Origin: an uncultured Acetatifactor sp.
GTDB taxonomy: Bacteria; Bacillota; Clostridia; Lachnospirales; Lachnospiraceae
NCBI GenBank assembly: GCA_947630715.1
Contig: CANRIP010000011.1
Coordinates: 1 to 64,000, forward strand
Reading direction: 5' to 3'
DNA length: 64,000 nt
The translations under genes and the position numbers were made by a program. This document shows, piece by piece, positions 9,874 to 18,788 of this stretch (position 1 is the first letter of the stretch; each line of letters begins with the position of its first letter). The notes beneath the pieces were generated by a model. It made no database searches, was not told the DNA's origin, and saw nothing but the letters and a program-made list of their open reading frames with translations.

Positions 9874-11282
9874 GAAGAAAAACCGGTTTTCGTAAGGGAG
9901 CCGGTTTTTTTGCACGGACGGCGGCGCTGACGGCGGTTCTCTTGTGGGGCCTGTTTCCCCCATTCAGCGCGGAGGCCGCCGGCAGACTCCAGGATCCGGG
10001 AGAGAAACTGGTGGTGGTGATCGACCCTGGCCACGGGGGAGAGAACCTGGGTACCACGGAAAACGGCCATGAGGAAAAGTCCATGACCCTGACCACGGCG
10101 CTTGCCATGTACCAGGAGCTTTCCCTTTACGATGGTGTGGAGGTATACCTGACCAGATCCGGGGACGAGGATCTGACTTTGGAGCAACGGGCCGCTTTCG
10201 CGGAGAGTGTGGATGCGGATTTCCTTTTCAGCATCCATTATAACGCGTCTGTATCCCATGATCTGTTCGGCTCGGAGGTATGGGTTTCCGCCTTTGCGCC
10301 CTACAACGGATACGGCTTTCAATTTGGGAATGAAATCTTACAGGATTTGAGAAAAAAGGGTCTGTTTCTCCGGGGCGTCAAGACAAGGCTGGGGGAAAAG
10401 GGAACGGACTATTACGGTATTATCCGGTGCAGCGTTTCCAGGGACATCCCGGCGGTGATTATCGAACACTGTCATGTGGATGAACCGGGGGACGCGGCCT
10501 TTTGCGACAGCGAGGAAAAGCTCCGGGAGTTCGGGCGGATGGACGCCACCGCCGTAGCCCGGTATTTTGGGCTGAAAAGCTCTTTTCTTGGCGTAGACTA
10601 TTCCGATTACCCGCTGGCACAGGCGCAGGACGGCCTTACTGTCCCCGTGGCGGTGTGCGATACCACTGCGCCGACAGAGTGCCTGATCCAGTTGGAGGAT
10701 GTAGATTATTCTACCGGGGAAATGTCTGTATCCGTGTCTGCCTCGGATCCCGATTCCCCGCTGTTATATTATGCGTACAGCCTGGACGGGGGAACCACCT
10801 TCGAGCCGCGGGAGGCCTGGCCGGGGGCGGACGCGCTGTCTGGAGACACGGGCGGAGCATCCTTTACCCTGGAGCTTACAATTCCCTCGGGGGAAAGGCC
10901 CGTCCTGGTGGTCAGAGCCTATAACCAGTATGACAGATACGCGGAGAGTAACGTCTGGGAAAGCTCCTCCGTCTTCTGGTACCGGGAGGATGAGGAAACG
11001 GAGGATGTCCTTGCGCCCGCCATAGGTTCGGAATCCCGGGAGGAAGGGGAGAAAGGGGAAACGCAGGATGCCTCTTTGGCCCCCGGGGAGAATCCGGAGC
11101 CGGAAGGGGACGGCTCCGCGGGGAACGGCGGGAGGCTCCCTGCCATTTTGGCCTTCTGCCTGGCGGTTTTGTTTGCCCTTTTTGTCCTCCTGCTCCTTTT
11201 GGGATGGATGGGAAGGATCCGGAGCATGGGGCGCCGTCAGCGGAGAAAGGAACCGGGAGAAAAGACAAACCAGAGAAGATAA
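9870..11282 (+). CDS. N-acetylmuramoyl-L-alanine amidase (Amidase_3) with C-terminal TM
   Basis: signal peptide; VVVIDPGHGGENLGT; FLFSIHYNAS; VIIEHCHVD; C-terminal hydrophobic helix. Confidence 0.85.
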   Translation: MRRKTGFRKGAGFFARTAALTAVLLWGLFPPFSAEAAGRLQDPGEKLVVVIDPGHGGENLGTTENGHEEKSMTLTTALAMYQELSLYDGVEVYLTRSGDEDLTLEQRAAFAESVDADFLFSIHYNASVSHDLFGSEVWVSAFAPYNGYGFQFGNEILQDLRKKGLFLRGVKTRLGEKGTDYYGIIRCSVSRDIPAVIIEHCHVDEPGDAAFCDSEEKLREFGRMDATAVARYFGLKSSFLGVDYSDYPLAQAQDGLTVPVAVCDTTAPTECLIQLEDVDYSTGEMSVSVSASDPDSPLLYYAYSLDGGTTFEPREAWPGADALSGDTGGASFTLELTIPSGERPVLVVRAYNQYDRYAESNVWESSSVFWYREDEETEDVLAPAIGSESREEGEKGETQDASLAPGENPEPEGDGSAGNGGRLPAILAFCLAVLFALFVLLLLLGWMGRIRSMGRRQRRKEPGEKTNQRR

Positions 11283-12253
11283 AAGAAACCGCCGCAGACT
11301 GTCAGCGCCGTCTTGTGGACGATATAAGAGGTGATGGACAGATCCGTTTTCCGAATACAACTGTACGTCTGAGCGATACAGGAAAGCCCGCCGAAGGAGA
11401 GAGCCAGAAGGCTGTACAGCGGCAGAGTATCGCCCAGCATCCCCAGCCCGCCGGTGATCTCTAACAGCGGGCTCAGAAGGGGAAGGGGCTTTTGGAAAAG
11501 CACATGGGGAATCAGGTTCATCAGGTTAAAGAGAATCATGTACCCGCCCAGCGTCAAAATGCTTTGCAGGGAGGAACCCACCGATTCCTCCAAAGCCTCC
11601 AGGAACCGAAGGCCCGCGCTCCGTTGGGAAGGGCCGTTTTCACAGATCCGAAGCCCCCGGGAAGCCGAGGGGTTCCGATGGCTCCCCAGACGGGCCCGGC
11701 GCCTCGCCGGAAGGGAGGAACCGAACGGCGGAACCGGCGCGGATTCTTCCCCTTCCAGATGCCGAAACCCCGTGTAACGCAGGATCCACCCGTAAAGAAG
11801 GGGAATGCCGTACATGCCGAACAGGTAGGGAAGGACCGCCCGCCGTCCGAGTAGCGGCAGGGCAAAGCTTACAAAATACACAGGCCCTATGTTGTTGCAG
11901 AAGGAGAGAAGGAATTCACCTTCCCGTTGGGTGATTAAGTTCCGCTCTCTCAGATCCGCCGCAACTCTGGCGCCCATGGGAAAGCCGCAGAGAAATCCCA
12001 GCAGCATGCAGTAGCATACGTTTTTCCTAACCTTGTATACGGGACGGATTACAGGATAGGCGGCCATGGCGATTTTTTCCGTAAGACCCATACGCACCAT
12101 GACGCCGGAAAGGACCATAAAGGGGAACAGCGCGGGGATCATGTGATCCAGCCACAGCTTTAATCCCAGACCCGCATAGTTCAGGCTCAGTGCGGAGTTT
12201 GTCAGGATACACCCGGAAAAGAACAGGAGAAAAAGAGTAATCAGTATCATCAT
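11237..12253 (-). CDS. YlbJ-like nucleoside-recognition-domain membrane protein (sporulation integral membrane protein family)
   Basis: MIPALFPFMVLSGVMVRMG...FLCGFPMGARVAADL; multiple TMs; synteny with rsmD-coaD as in Bacillus ylbH-ylbI-ylbJ. Confidence 0.8.
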   Translation of the reverse strand: MMILITLFLLFFSGCILTNSALSLNYAGLGLKLWLDHMIPALFPFMVLSGVMVRMGLTEKIAMAAYPVIRPVYKVRKNVCYCMLLGFLCGFPMGARVAADLRERNLITQREGEFLLSFCNNIGPVYFVSFALPLLGRRAVLPYLFGMYGIPLLYGWILRYTGFRHLEGEESAPVPPFGSSLPARRRARLGSHRNPSASRGLRICENGPSQRSAGLRFLEALEESVGSSLQSILTLGGYMILFNLMNLIPHVLFQKPLPLLSPLLEITGGLGMLGDTLPLYSLLALSFGGLSCIAQTYSCIRKTDLSITSYIVHKTALTVCGGFFYLLWFVFSPGSFLR

Positions 12254-12373
12254 TCATCCGAAAGCTTTCTTTTCCAAAATATATGTAACGGGAGAGGGTT
12301 TATGCGTCCGGGGCATTTTTGAGAGACGGAAAGCCCGTATGCAACCGGCGGAACAGGAGGCCGCAGCGTAAGT

Positions 12374-13033
12374 ATGAAACATGAGATGATGGATGGAATT
12401 CAAGCCGTTATTTTTGATTTGGATGGTTCCCTTGTGGACTCCATGTGGATGTGGAAAGCCATCGATATAGAGTATCTGGGACGTTTCGGGATCCCTCTGC
12501 CGGAGGATCTTCAGTCCAAAATCGAAGGGATGAGCTTTCAGGAGACGGCGGCGTATTTTAAGGAGCATTTCCCGATTCCGGATCCGCTGGAAAAGATCAA
12601 GGAGGACTGGAATCGGATGGCCTGGGACAAATATGCCAACGAGGTGCCCTTAAAGCCCGGAATCCCCGGATTCCTGGATGCATGCGCCCGGGAGGGAATC
12701 CTCCTGGGAATCGCCACCAGCAATTCCAGGGAGCTGGTGGAAAACATTGCGGCGGTACACGGGCTGAAAAATTATTTCTCCTGCATTATGACCGGATGTG
12801 ATGTGGAACGGGGGAAACCGGCGCCGGATATTTATCTGGCGGTGGCGGAGGGCCTTGGCGTGAAACCGGAAAACTGCCTGGTGTTTGAGGACATCGTTCC
12901 GGGCATACAGGCAGGACGAAACGCCGGGATGCGGGTGTGCGCCGTGGAAGACGCGTATTCCGCTCTCCAGCGGGAACACAAGAGGCGGCTGGCGGATTAT
13001 TATATTCAGGACTTTTACGGTCTGGTTTCGTAA
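12374..13033 (+). CDS. HAD family phosphatase (beta-phosphoglucomutase-like)
   Basis: IQAVIFDLDGSLVDSMWMW; ATSNSRE; GKPAPDIYL; VFEDIVPGIQAG. Confidence 0.9.
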   Translation: MKHEMMDGIQAVIFDLDGSLVDSMWMWKAIDIEYLGRFGIPLPEDLQSKIEGMSFQETAAYFKEHFPIPDPLEKIKEDWNRMAWDKYANEVPLKPGIPGFLDACAREGILLGIATSNSRELVENIAAVHGLKNYFSCIMTGCDVERGKPAPDIYLAVAEGLGVKPENCLVFEDIVPGIQAGRNAGMRVCAVEDAYSALQREHKRRLADYYIQDFYGLVS

Positions 13034-13044
13034 GGGGGATGGGT

Positions 13045-13845
13045 ATGAATGTAGTGGTGATCACCGGAGCGTCTTCCGGTATGGGACGGGTCTTCGCGGA
13101 AAAACTGGATCGCGCTTTCCTGGGAATCGACCAGTTCTGGCTGATTGCCAGAAGGGAAGAACCGTTGAACCGGCTTTCGGAGAAACTGGCCCACGATTCC
13201 AGGGTCTTTGGGATGGACGTGACAAGCCGGGAGAGCATGGACAAGCTGGAAAAGGCCCTGCGGCAGAGCCGCGCCACAGTGAGAATTTTGATTAACTGCG
13301 CCGGATACGGAGTGATGGGGCCATTCTCCCAGGCGGACCGGGAGCGGACGCTTGGCATGATCCGTGTCAACTGCGAGGCGCTGACGGATCTGACCTATCG
13401 GATGCTCCCTTTTATGAAAAAAGGCAGCCGTATCATTCAGCTTGCCTCCAGCGCGGCCTTTCTGCCCCAGCCGGATTTTGCGGTTTACGCGGCGTCAAAG
13501 GCGTATGTCCATAGCTTTTCCAGGGCATTGGGGGAGGAACTGCGGCAAAAGGGCATATATGTGACCAGCGTCTGTCCGGGCCCCGTGGACACGCCGTTCT
13601 TTCAGACAGCGGAACGGGACGGAAGTACGCTGGCTTTGAAAAAATGGACCATGGTGCCGCCGGAAAGGGTGGTGGAGCAGGCCCTGCGGGACTCCCGAAA
13701 CAGACGGCCCGTCTCGGTCTGCTCCCTCCCCATCCGCGCTTTTCGCGGTCTGGCAAAGGCGGTTCCCCACAGCCTTCTCCTAAGGGGGACAACCGTGCTG
13801 AAACATCTGGAAGACGCCGTGGCGGCCAACAATCGGAAAGGATGA
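13045..13845 (+). CDS. SDR family oxidoreductase
   Basis: MNVVVITGASSGMGRVFA; YAASKAYV; NCAG motif; start chosen for SD spacing (GGGGG upstream). Confidence 0.88.
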   Translation: MNVVVITGASSGMGRVFAEKLDRAFLGIDQFWLIARREEPLNRLSEKLAHDSRVFGMDVTSRESMDKLEKALRQSRATVRILINCAGYGVMGPFSQADRERTLGMIRVNCEALTDLTYRMLPFMKKGSRIIQLASSAAFLPQPDFAVYAASKAYVHSFSRALGEELRQKGIYVTSVCPGPVDTPFFQTAERDGSTLALKKWTMVPPERVVEQALRDSRNRRPVSVCSLPIRAFRGLAKAVPHSLLLRGTTVLKHLEDAVAANNRKG

Positions 13846-13855
13846 ATATCACAAC

Positions 13856-14506
13856 ATGCAGCTAATCCGAATTTTCTCCACCGAAAAAGCGAAGGGCTCC
13901 AGAAATTATCTGGATTCCCAGAAAAAATATGAGCTGATCCGCACCCTGATTTATTTTTTGATCCCGGTGATTCTGTTCCTGGCGGGCGTCATACAGACTC
14001 AGTCCACCCTGACCGGCATGAAGGGAAACGGATGGGAGCTTTTGAAGGCCGGGCTGGCCAATCCCAAAAGCCGGGTGAATTTGTTGAGCATCGTGGCCGT
14101 GCTGGGGCTTTTGCCCGCCAGCAAAAGCCTGGTTTCCACGATTATGTTTCTGCGTTTCCACAGTTTCACCGGGCAGGAGGCTGATCAGGCGGCGGCTGCC
14201 GGAGAGGGGCTGGCGGTTTTATTCGACTGTGTTTTTACTTCCTACAAAAAAAGCTTTGTGATCCGGCATCTGGCGGTCAGAGGGAACACCGTCTGCGGGT
14301 ACGCGGGAGGGACGGATTTTGCGGAAAATCAGTTTTATCAGCACATCGGTGAGATCCTGAAAGCGGACGGGCACAAGGATACTTCCGTCAAGGTGTTCAC
14401 CGATTTTCGGAAATATACGGAGCGGCTCCGCCAGATGGCGTCTTTGGAGGACAATGAAACGCAGACCCGGTCCGTGATCGCAACCTTAAAAAGCGTTATG
14501 CTCTGA
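13856..14506 (+). CDS. conserved hypothetical membrane-associated protein
   Basis: open reading frame with two hydrophobic segments near the N-terminus, in a co-directional gene series. Confidence 0.65.
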   Translation: MQLIRIFSTEKAKGSRNYLDSQKKYELIRTLIYFLIPVILFLAGVIQTQSTLTGMKGNGWELLKAGLANPKSRVNLLSIVAVLGLLPASKSLVSTIMFLRFHSFTGQEADQAAAAGEGLAVLFDCVFTSYKKSFVIRHLAVRGNTVCGYAGGTDFAENQFYQHIGEILKADGHKDTSVKVFTDFRKYTERLRQMASLEDNETQTRSVIATLKSVML

Positions 14507-14517
14507 AAGGCGGATGT

Positions 14518-15627
14518 ATGCAGTCAGTCAAGATTAACGGCGACCAGGCCGGCCAGAGATTGGATCGTTTTTTAAAAAAGCATCTGCCCGGGGCGGAGAG
14601 CGGTTTTCTGTATAAGATGCTGCGGAAAAAGAATATTACCCTGAACGGTTCCAGGGCCGCAGGATCGGAGATTCTGCGGGAAGGGGATCAGGTTTGTTTT
14701 TTCTTTTCGGAAGAAACCTATGGGAAATTTACCGCTCCAGACAGGGGCGGGATCAGGCTTTCGGAGTATGAAAGGGCATATGAAGGGCTTGGGGGAATCC
14801 AGACGGTTCATGAGGACGAGGACATTCTGATCCTGAATAAGCCCGCCGGCATTCTGAGCCAGAAGGCGGGAGAGCAGGATCTGAGCCTGAACGAGTGGAT
14901 GATTGGATATCTGCTGCACGGAAATCCGGAATTTGCCGCCCGGCTTTCGGATTTTCGCCCTTCCGTGTGCAACAGGCTGGACCGGAATACCTCCGGGCTG
15001 GTTTTGTGCGGGAAATCCCCGGCCGGACTCCGCCTTTTAAGCCGTTTTGTCCGGGAGCGGGCCGTCCGGAAATATTACCGGACGATCTGTCTTGGCAGTT
15101 TCCGGGAGCCTGTGCTGGCAGCCGGGTACCTGAAAAAAGATGTCGCGAAGAACAAGGTGTTTGTGACGCCGATTAGCGCGGCGGGAAACGGCGTTTCTTC
15201 TCATCACGCTGAAAAGAACGCAGGAAACAGTACAGGAAACAGTGCAGGAAACAGTACAGGAAACAGTGCAGCCACAAACCTGGAAAACGGCGCATATATT
15301 GAAACCCGGTATCGGCCTGTCTGCGAAAAGGGCGGGTATACGCTGCTGGAAGTAGAACTGATCACCGGGAAACCTCACCAGATCCGGGGACAACTGGCGC
15401 AGATGGGACATCCCGTGGCAGGAGACGGCAAATACGGAAATCCGCAGGCCAACCGGGAACTGAAAGAGCGTTTCGGTCTGGAGTATCAGCTACTGCATGC
15501 CTTTCAGGTGGATTTCTCGGAGACGCAGGATCCGGCCGGCCGATCTGTGAGCGGAAAGAGCTTTACCGCCGAATACCCGGAGCAGTTCTTAAGGATTATG
15601 AGGGAACTGCATTTAAAAGAGAACTGA
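14518..15627 (+). CDS. RluA family pseudouridine synthase (S4 domain)
   Basis: S4-like N-terminus (GDQAGQRLDRFLKKHLPG), VCNRLDRNTSGLVLCGK catalytic motif, GKPHQIRGQLAQMGHPVAGDGKYG. Confidence 0.92.
   Translation: MQSVKINGDQAGQRLDRFLKKHLPGAESGFLYKMLRKKNITLNGSRAAGSEILREGDQVCFFFSEETYGKFTAPDRGGIRLSEYERAYEGLGGIQTVHEDEDILILNKPAGILSQKAGEQDLSLNEWMIGYLLHGNPEFAARLSDFRPSVCNRLDRNTSGLVLCGKSPAGLRLLSRFVRERAVRKYYRTICLGSFREPVLAAGYLKKDVAKNKVFVTPISAAGNGVSSHHAEKNAGNSTGNSAGNSTGNSAATNLENGAYIETRYRPVCEKGGYTLLEVELITGKPHQIRGQLAQMGHPVAGDGKYGNPQANRELKERFGLEYQLLHAFQVDFSETQDPAGRSVSGKSFTAEYPEQFLRIMRELHLKEN
15221..15268. repeat. in-frame 12-bp tandem repeat (GNST/GNSA) inside the pseudouridine synthase CDS
   Basis: caggaaacagt(a/g) x4 at 15221, 15233, 15245, 15257. 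Confidence 0.95.
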
Positions 15628-15790
15628 AGGCAAGTGTGAGTTTTATTTAAGAGAGAACTGGATACAAGTGTGAGTTTCATTTAAAAGAGAACTGAAGGCA
15701 AGTGTGAATTTCATTTAAAAGAGAACTGAATATAAGTGTGAGTTTCATTTAAAAGAGAACTGAATGCAAGTGAGAGTTTTATTTAAGAGT
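15611..15790. repeat. 34-bp tandem repeat, 5 copies, the first copy containing the stop codon of the pseudouridine synthase gene
   Basis: atttaaaagagaactgaaggcaagtgtgagtttc; unit starts 15611, 15645, 15679, 15713, 15747 and partial 15781 (constant 34-bp period). Confidence 0.97.
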
Positions 15791-15836
15791 GAGCAGCATA
15801 TCGGTATGAAACGCATGTAGGAGAAAGCAAAAAACG

Positions 15837-16367
15837 ATGGCTACCTGGAACTCGAGGGGACTTCGGGGCTCCACCCTGGAGGATATGATCAACCGCACAA
15901 ATGAAAAATACAGAGAGGCGGGGTTGGCGCTGATCCAGAAGGTGCCGACGCCCATTACGCCCATTCGGATGGACAAGGAACACCGTCAGATCACGCTGGC
16001 CTATTTCGATCAGAAAAGTACGGTGGACTATATCGGCGCGGTACAGGGATATCCCGTGTGCTTTGACGCCAAGGAATGCGCGGCGGATACTTTTGCGCTT
16101 CAGAATATTCATGATCATCAGGTTGCCTTCATGCAGGATTTTGAAAAGCAGGGTGGAATTTCTTTTTTCTTGATCTATTACACCCATAAGGATATTCTTT
16201 ACTATCTGCCGCTGGAAATGCTCCTGTTTTTCTGGAACCGGGCGAAAGAAGGGGGGAGAAAGAGCTTTCGCTATGAGGAATTAAATCCCGCTTATATCCT
16301 TCCTCATAAAAACGGCATTCTGGTGCCTTATCTGGATGTTCTCCAAAAAGATCTGGAAGATCGGTAG
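15837..16367 (+). CDS. recU: Holliday junction resolvase RecU
   Basis: TWNSRGLRGSTLEDMINRTNEKYREAGLALIQKVPTPI...FDQKSTVDYIGAVQGYPVCFDAKE. Confidence 0.9.
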   Translation: MATWNSRGLRGSTLEDMINRTNEKYREAGLALIQKVPTPITPIRMDKEHRQITLAYFDQKSTVDYIGAVQGYPVCFDAKECAADTFALQNIHDHQVAFMQDFEKQGGISFFLIYYTHKDILYYLPLEMLLFFWNRAKEGGRKSFRYEELNPAYILPHKNGILVPYLDVLQKDLEDR

Positions 16368-16432
16368 TAAGGCCAAAAAGATCTGGAAGATCGGGAGTAA
16401 GGCCAAAAAGATCTGGAAGATCGGGAGTAAGG
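16343..16432. repeat. 30-bp tandem repeat x3 seeded on the 3' end of recU
   Basis: ccaaaaagatctggaagatcgg(t/g)agtaagg at 16343, 16373, 16403; copy 1 contains the recU stop. Confidence 0.97.
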
Positions 16433-16490
16433 GGAAAGTGAAAAACCGGGGGTATGGGAAAATAGAGGATGGGGTGTAAGGAAAAATTTC

Positions 16491-16519
16491 TTGACAGGAA
16501 AAAGGAAGTCCGTTATACT
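16491..16519 (+). promoter_or_regulatory. sigma-A-type promoter for the his operon
   Basis: TTGACA (16491-16496), 17-bp spacer, TATACT (16514-16519). Confidence 0.75.
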
Positions 16520-16580
16520 ACACATAGTTTACTTCTCTACCATGCTAATATGGCAGCACTTTAAAGCGCGAAAGTAAAAT

Positions 16581-16745
16581 GCAAACCATAAACCATAAAT
16601 CGGGGATCGTAAGTCAAGGATTGCAAACAGTGAATCATGAATTGTGAACCCGCAGACCGTGAATCGTAGACAGTGAGCCATGACCCCGTAAACTGTGGAT
16701 TGTAAACAGTAAACCATGAACCCGTAAATCGTAAACGGTGGAACT
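16581..16745. repeat. degenerate heptanucleotide repeat (consensus RTRAAYC), ~23 units, in the his operon 5' leader
   Basis: gcaaacc ataaacc ataaatc ... gtaaact gtggatt gtaaaca gtaaacc atgaaccc gtaaatc gtaaacg; period 7 with a few 8-mers. Confidence 0.85.
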
Positions 16746-16792
16746 ACGGATATCGTGGCAGATGGCGTGGGCTGAGAAGAAAGGATTGGAAT

Positions 16793-17908
16793 ATGAGTAA
16801 AAGGCTGCTGCATACCCCCGAGGGGGTAAGAGATATTTATGGAAAAGAATACGCCAGGAAACTGTGCGTGGAAGAAAAAATAAAAGAGAGTATCCGGCTG
16901 TACGGCTATGAGGAAATCCAGACTCCCACTTTTGAGTTTTTCGATGTGTTTTCCAGGGAGATCGGCACAACGCCCAGTAAGGAACTGTATCAATTTTTTG
17001 ACAAGGAAGGGAATACGCTGGCTCTGAGACCGGATTTCACTCCCTCTATCGCCCGGTGCGCCGCCAAGTATTTTGGGGACGAGGTAAGGCCGCTGCGGTT
17101 TCATTATGTGGGAAACACCTTCACAAATACCTCCAACCTTCAGGGTAAATTGAAGGAAGTGACTCAGATGGGGGCCGAACTGGTGGGAGACGGCTCCGTG
17201 GAGGCGGATGCGGAAATGATCAGCCTTTTGATCAAGGCCCTTCTGAACACGGGACTGCGCCGCTTTCAGGTCAGCATCGGCCAAGTGGATTTCTTTAAGG
17301 GTCTTTGTGAGGAGGCGGGACTGGACGAGGAGACGGAATATGATCTGAGAACCTGTATTTCCGGGAAAAATTATTTTGCGGCTCAGGAGCTTTTACAGGA
17401 GAGGAACGTTCGGGAGCCTTATCAGGACAGATTATTGAAGGTGGCGGATCTGTTTGGGGATCCCTTCTCGTTACAGGAAGCGGGCAAACTGGCTGACAAC
17501 GAGCGATCCCTGAACGCGGTACGCAGGCTTGAGAAACTTTATGAAGTTCTGAAACTGTATGGAGTGGCGGATTATGTGTCCTTTGATCTTGGTATGCTCA
17601 GCAGGTATCATTATTACACTGGCGTCATATTCAGAGCCTACACCTACGGCGTAGGTGACGCGGTGGTCAAGGGCGGAAGATATGATAATCTTCTGAAACA
17701 GTTTGGAAAGGAAGCGCCGGCGGTGGGGTTCGCAGTAGTGGTGGACAGCATTCTGGAGGCAATTTCCCGTCAGAAGGTGAATCTGGAGCTGCCGAAGGAA
17801 CCGGAGCGAATTGTATACACGGAAGAAACCTATGAAGAATGCCTGAAAAAAGCGATTCAGTTTCGCAATCGTGGAATTTCCGTATCATTGGAAGCAAAAC
17901 GATCATAA
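16793..17908 (+). CDS. hisZ: ATP phosphoribosyltransferase regulatory subunit HisZ
   Basis: HisRS-like: LLHTPEGVRDIYG, LRPDFTPSIARCAAKYF, GGRYDNLLKQFG; followed by hisG. Confidence 0.9.
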   Translation: MSKRLLHTPEGVRDIYGKEYARKLCVEEKIKESIRLYGYEEIQTPTFEFFDVFSREIGTTPSKELYQFFDKEGNTLALRPDFTPSIARCAAKYFGDEVRPLRFHYVGNTFTNTSNLQGKLKEVTQMGAELVGDGSVEADAEMISLLIKALLNTGLRRFQVSIGQVDFFKGLCEEAGLDEETEYDLRTCISGKNYFAAQELLQERNVREPYQDRLLKVADLFGDPFSLQEAGKLADNERSLNAVRRLEKLYEVLKLYGVADYVSFDLGMLSRYHYYTGVIFRAYTYGVGDAVVKGGRYDNLLKQFGKEAPAVGFAVVVDSILEAISRQKVNLELPKEPERIVYTEETYEECLKKAIQFRNRGISVSLEAKRS

Positions 17909-17981
17909 AGTGTTGACCCGGCTGTCACCCAGGCTTGAGATCAGGAATTAAGAAGTAATATCAAGATCAAAATAAAGGAAA

Positions 17982-18641
17982 ATGGAAATGAGGGAAGACG
18001 GATATTTAACCTTTGCCTTGGGAAAAGGCAGACTTGCAAATAAGACCATGGAGCTTTTTGAACAGCTTGGGATTTCCTGTGAGGAGATGCACGATAAAAA
18101 CTCTCGGAAACTGATCTTTGTCAACGAGGAACAGAAACTTCGATTTTTTCTGGCTAAAGGGCCCGATGTGCCAACTTATGTGGAATACGGCGCGGCCGAT
18201 ATCGGCGTGGCGGGCAGGGACACGATTCTGGAAGAAAATAAGAATGTTTATGAGGTTCTGGATCTGGGGTTCGGGAAATGCAGGATGTGCGTCTGCGGGC
18301 CTGCGGAAGCGGCGGAGTTACTCCTTCATCATGAAAGGATCCGCGTGGCGAGCAAATATCCCAATATTGCCCGGGATTACTTCTATAACAGGAAATATCA
18401 GACTGTGGATATTATCAAGCTGAACGGTTCCGTGGAGCTTGGCCCTCTGGTGGAGCTTTCGGATGTGATTGTGGATATTGTGGAAACCGGATCCACGCTC
18501 AAGGAAAACGGCCTGGAGGTGCTGGAAGAAGTTTGTCCGCTCTCTGCGAGAATGATTGTCAACCCGGTTAGTATGAGGATGGAGACGGAGCGGATCAAAG
18601 GGCTTGTGGACCGTATCCGGCAACTGCTGAAGACCAAATAA
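17982..18641 (+). CDS. hisG: ATP phosphoribosyltransferase, short form
   Basis: LTFALGKGRLANKTMELFEQLG; AADIGVAGRDTI; DIVETGSTLKENGL. Confidence 0.95.
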   Translation: MEMREDGYLTFALGKGRLANKTMELFEQLGISCEEMHDKNSRKLIFVNEEQKLRFFLAKGPDVPTYVEYGAADIGVAGRDTILEENKNVYEVLDLGFGKCRMCVCGPAEAAELLLHHERIRVASKYPNIARDYFYNRKYQTVDIIKLNGSVELGPLVELSDVIVDIVETGSTLKENGLEVLEEVCPLSARMIVNPVSMRMETERIKGLVDRIRQLLKTK

Positions 18642-18788
18642 AAATGTCTCTTTTCAGAATGGTAGCTCGTAGGGACACTTTTCCGAAAAAGGAAATAAAA
18701 ATTTAGCGTGAAATTCATACAAAACATGAAACAGCATCCAACAGGATGTAACACAACACTGGAAACAAGAAGGGAATGGAGAAATCAT

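Noticed and set aside
15611-15790. CRISPR-like regular repeat array
   Set aside because: Units are contiguous (34-bp period with no unique spacers) and no cas genes are nearby.
16526-16792. His T-box or leader-peptide attenuator upstream of hisZ
   Set aside because: No T-box GGUGG-type element, no run of His codons and no terminator hairpin was visible; the region is heptad repeat instead.
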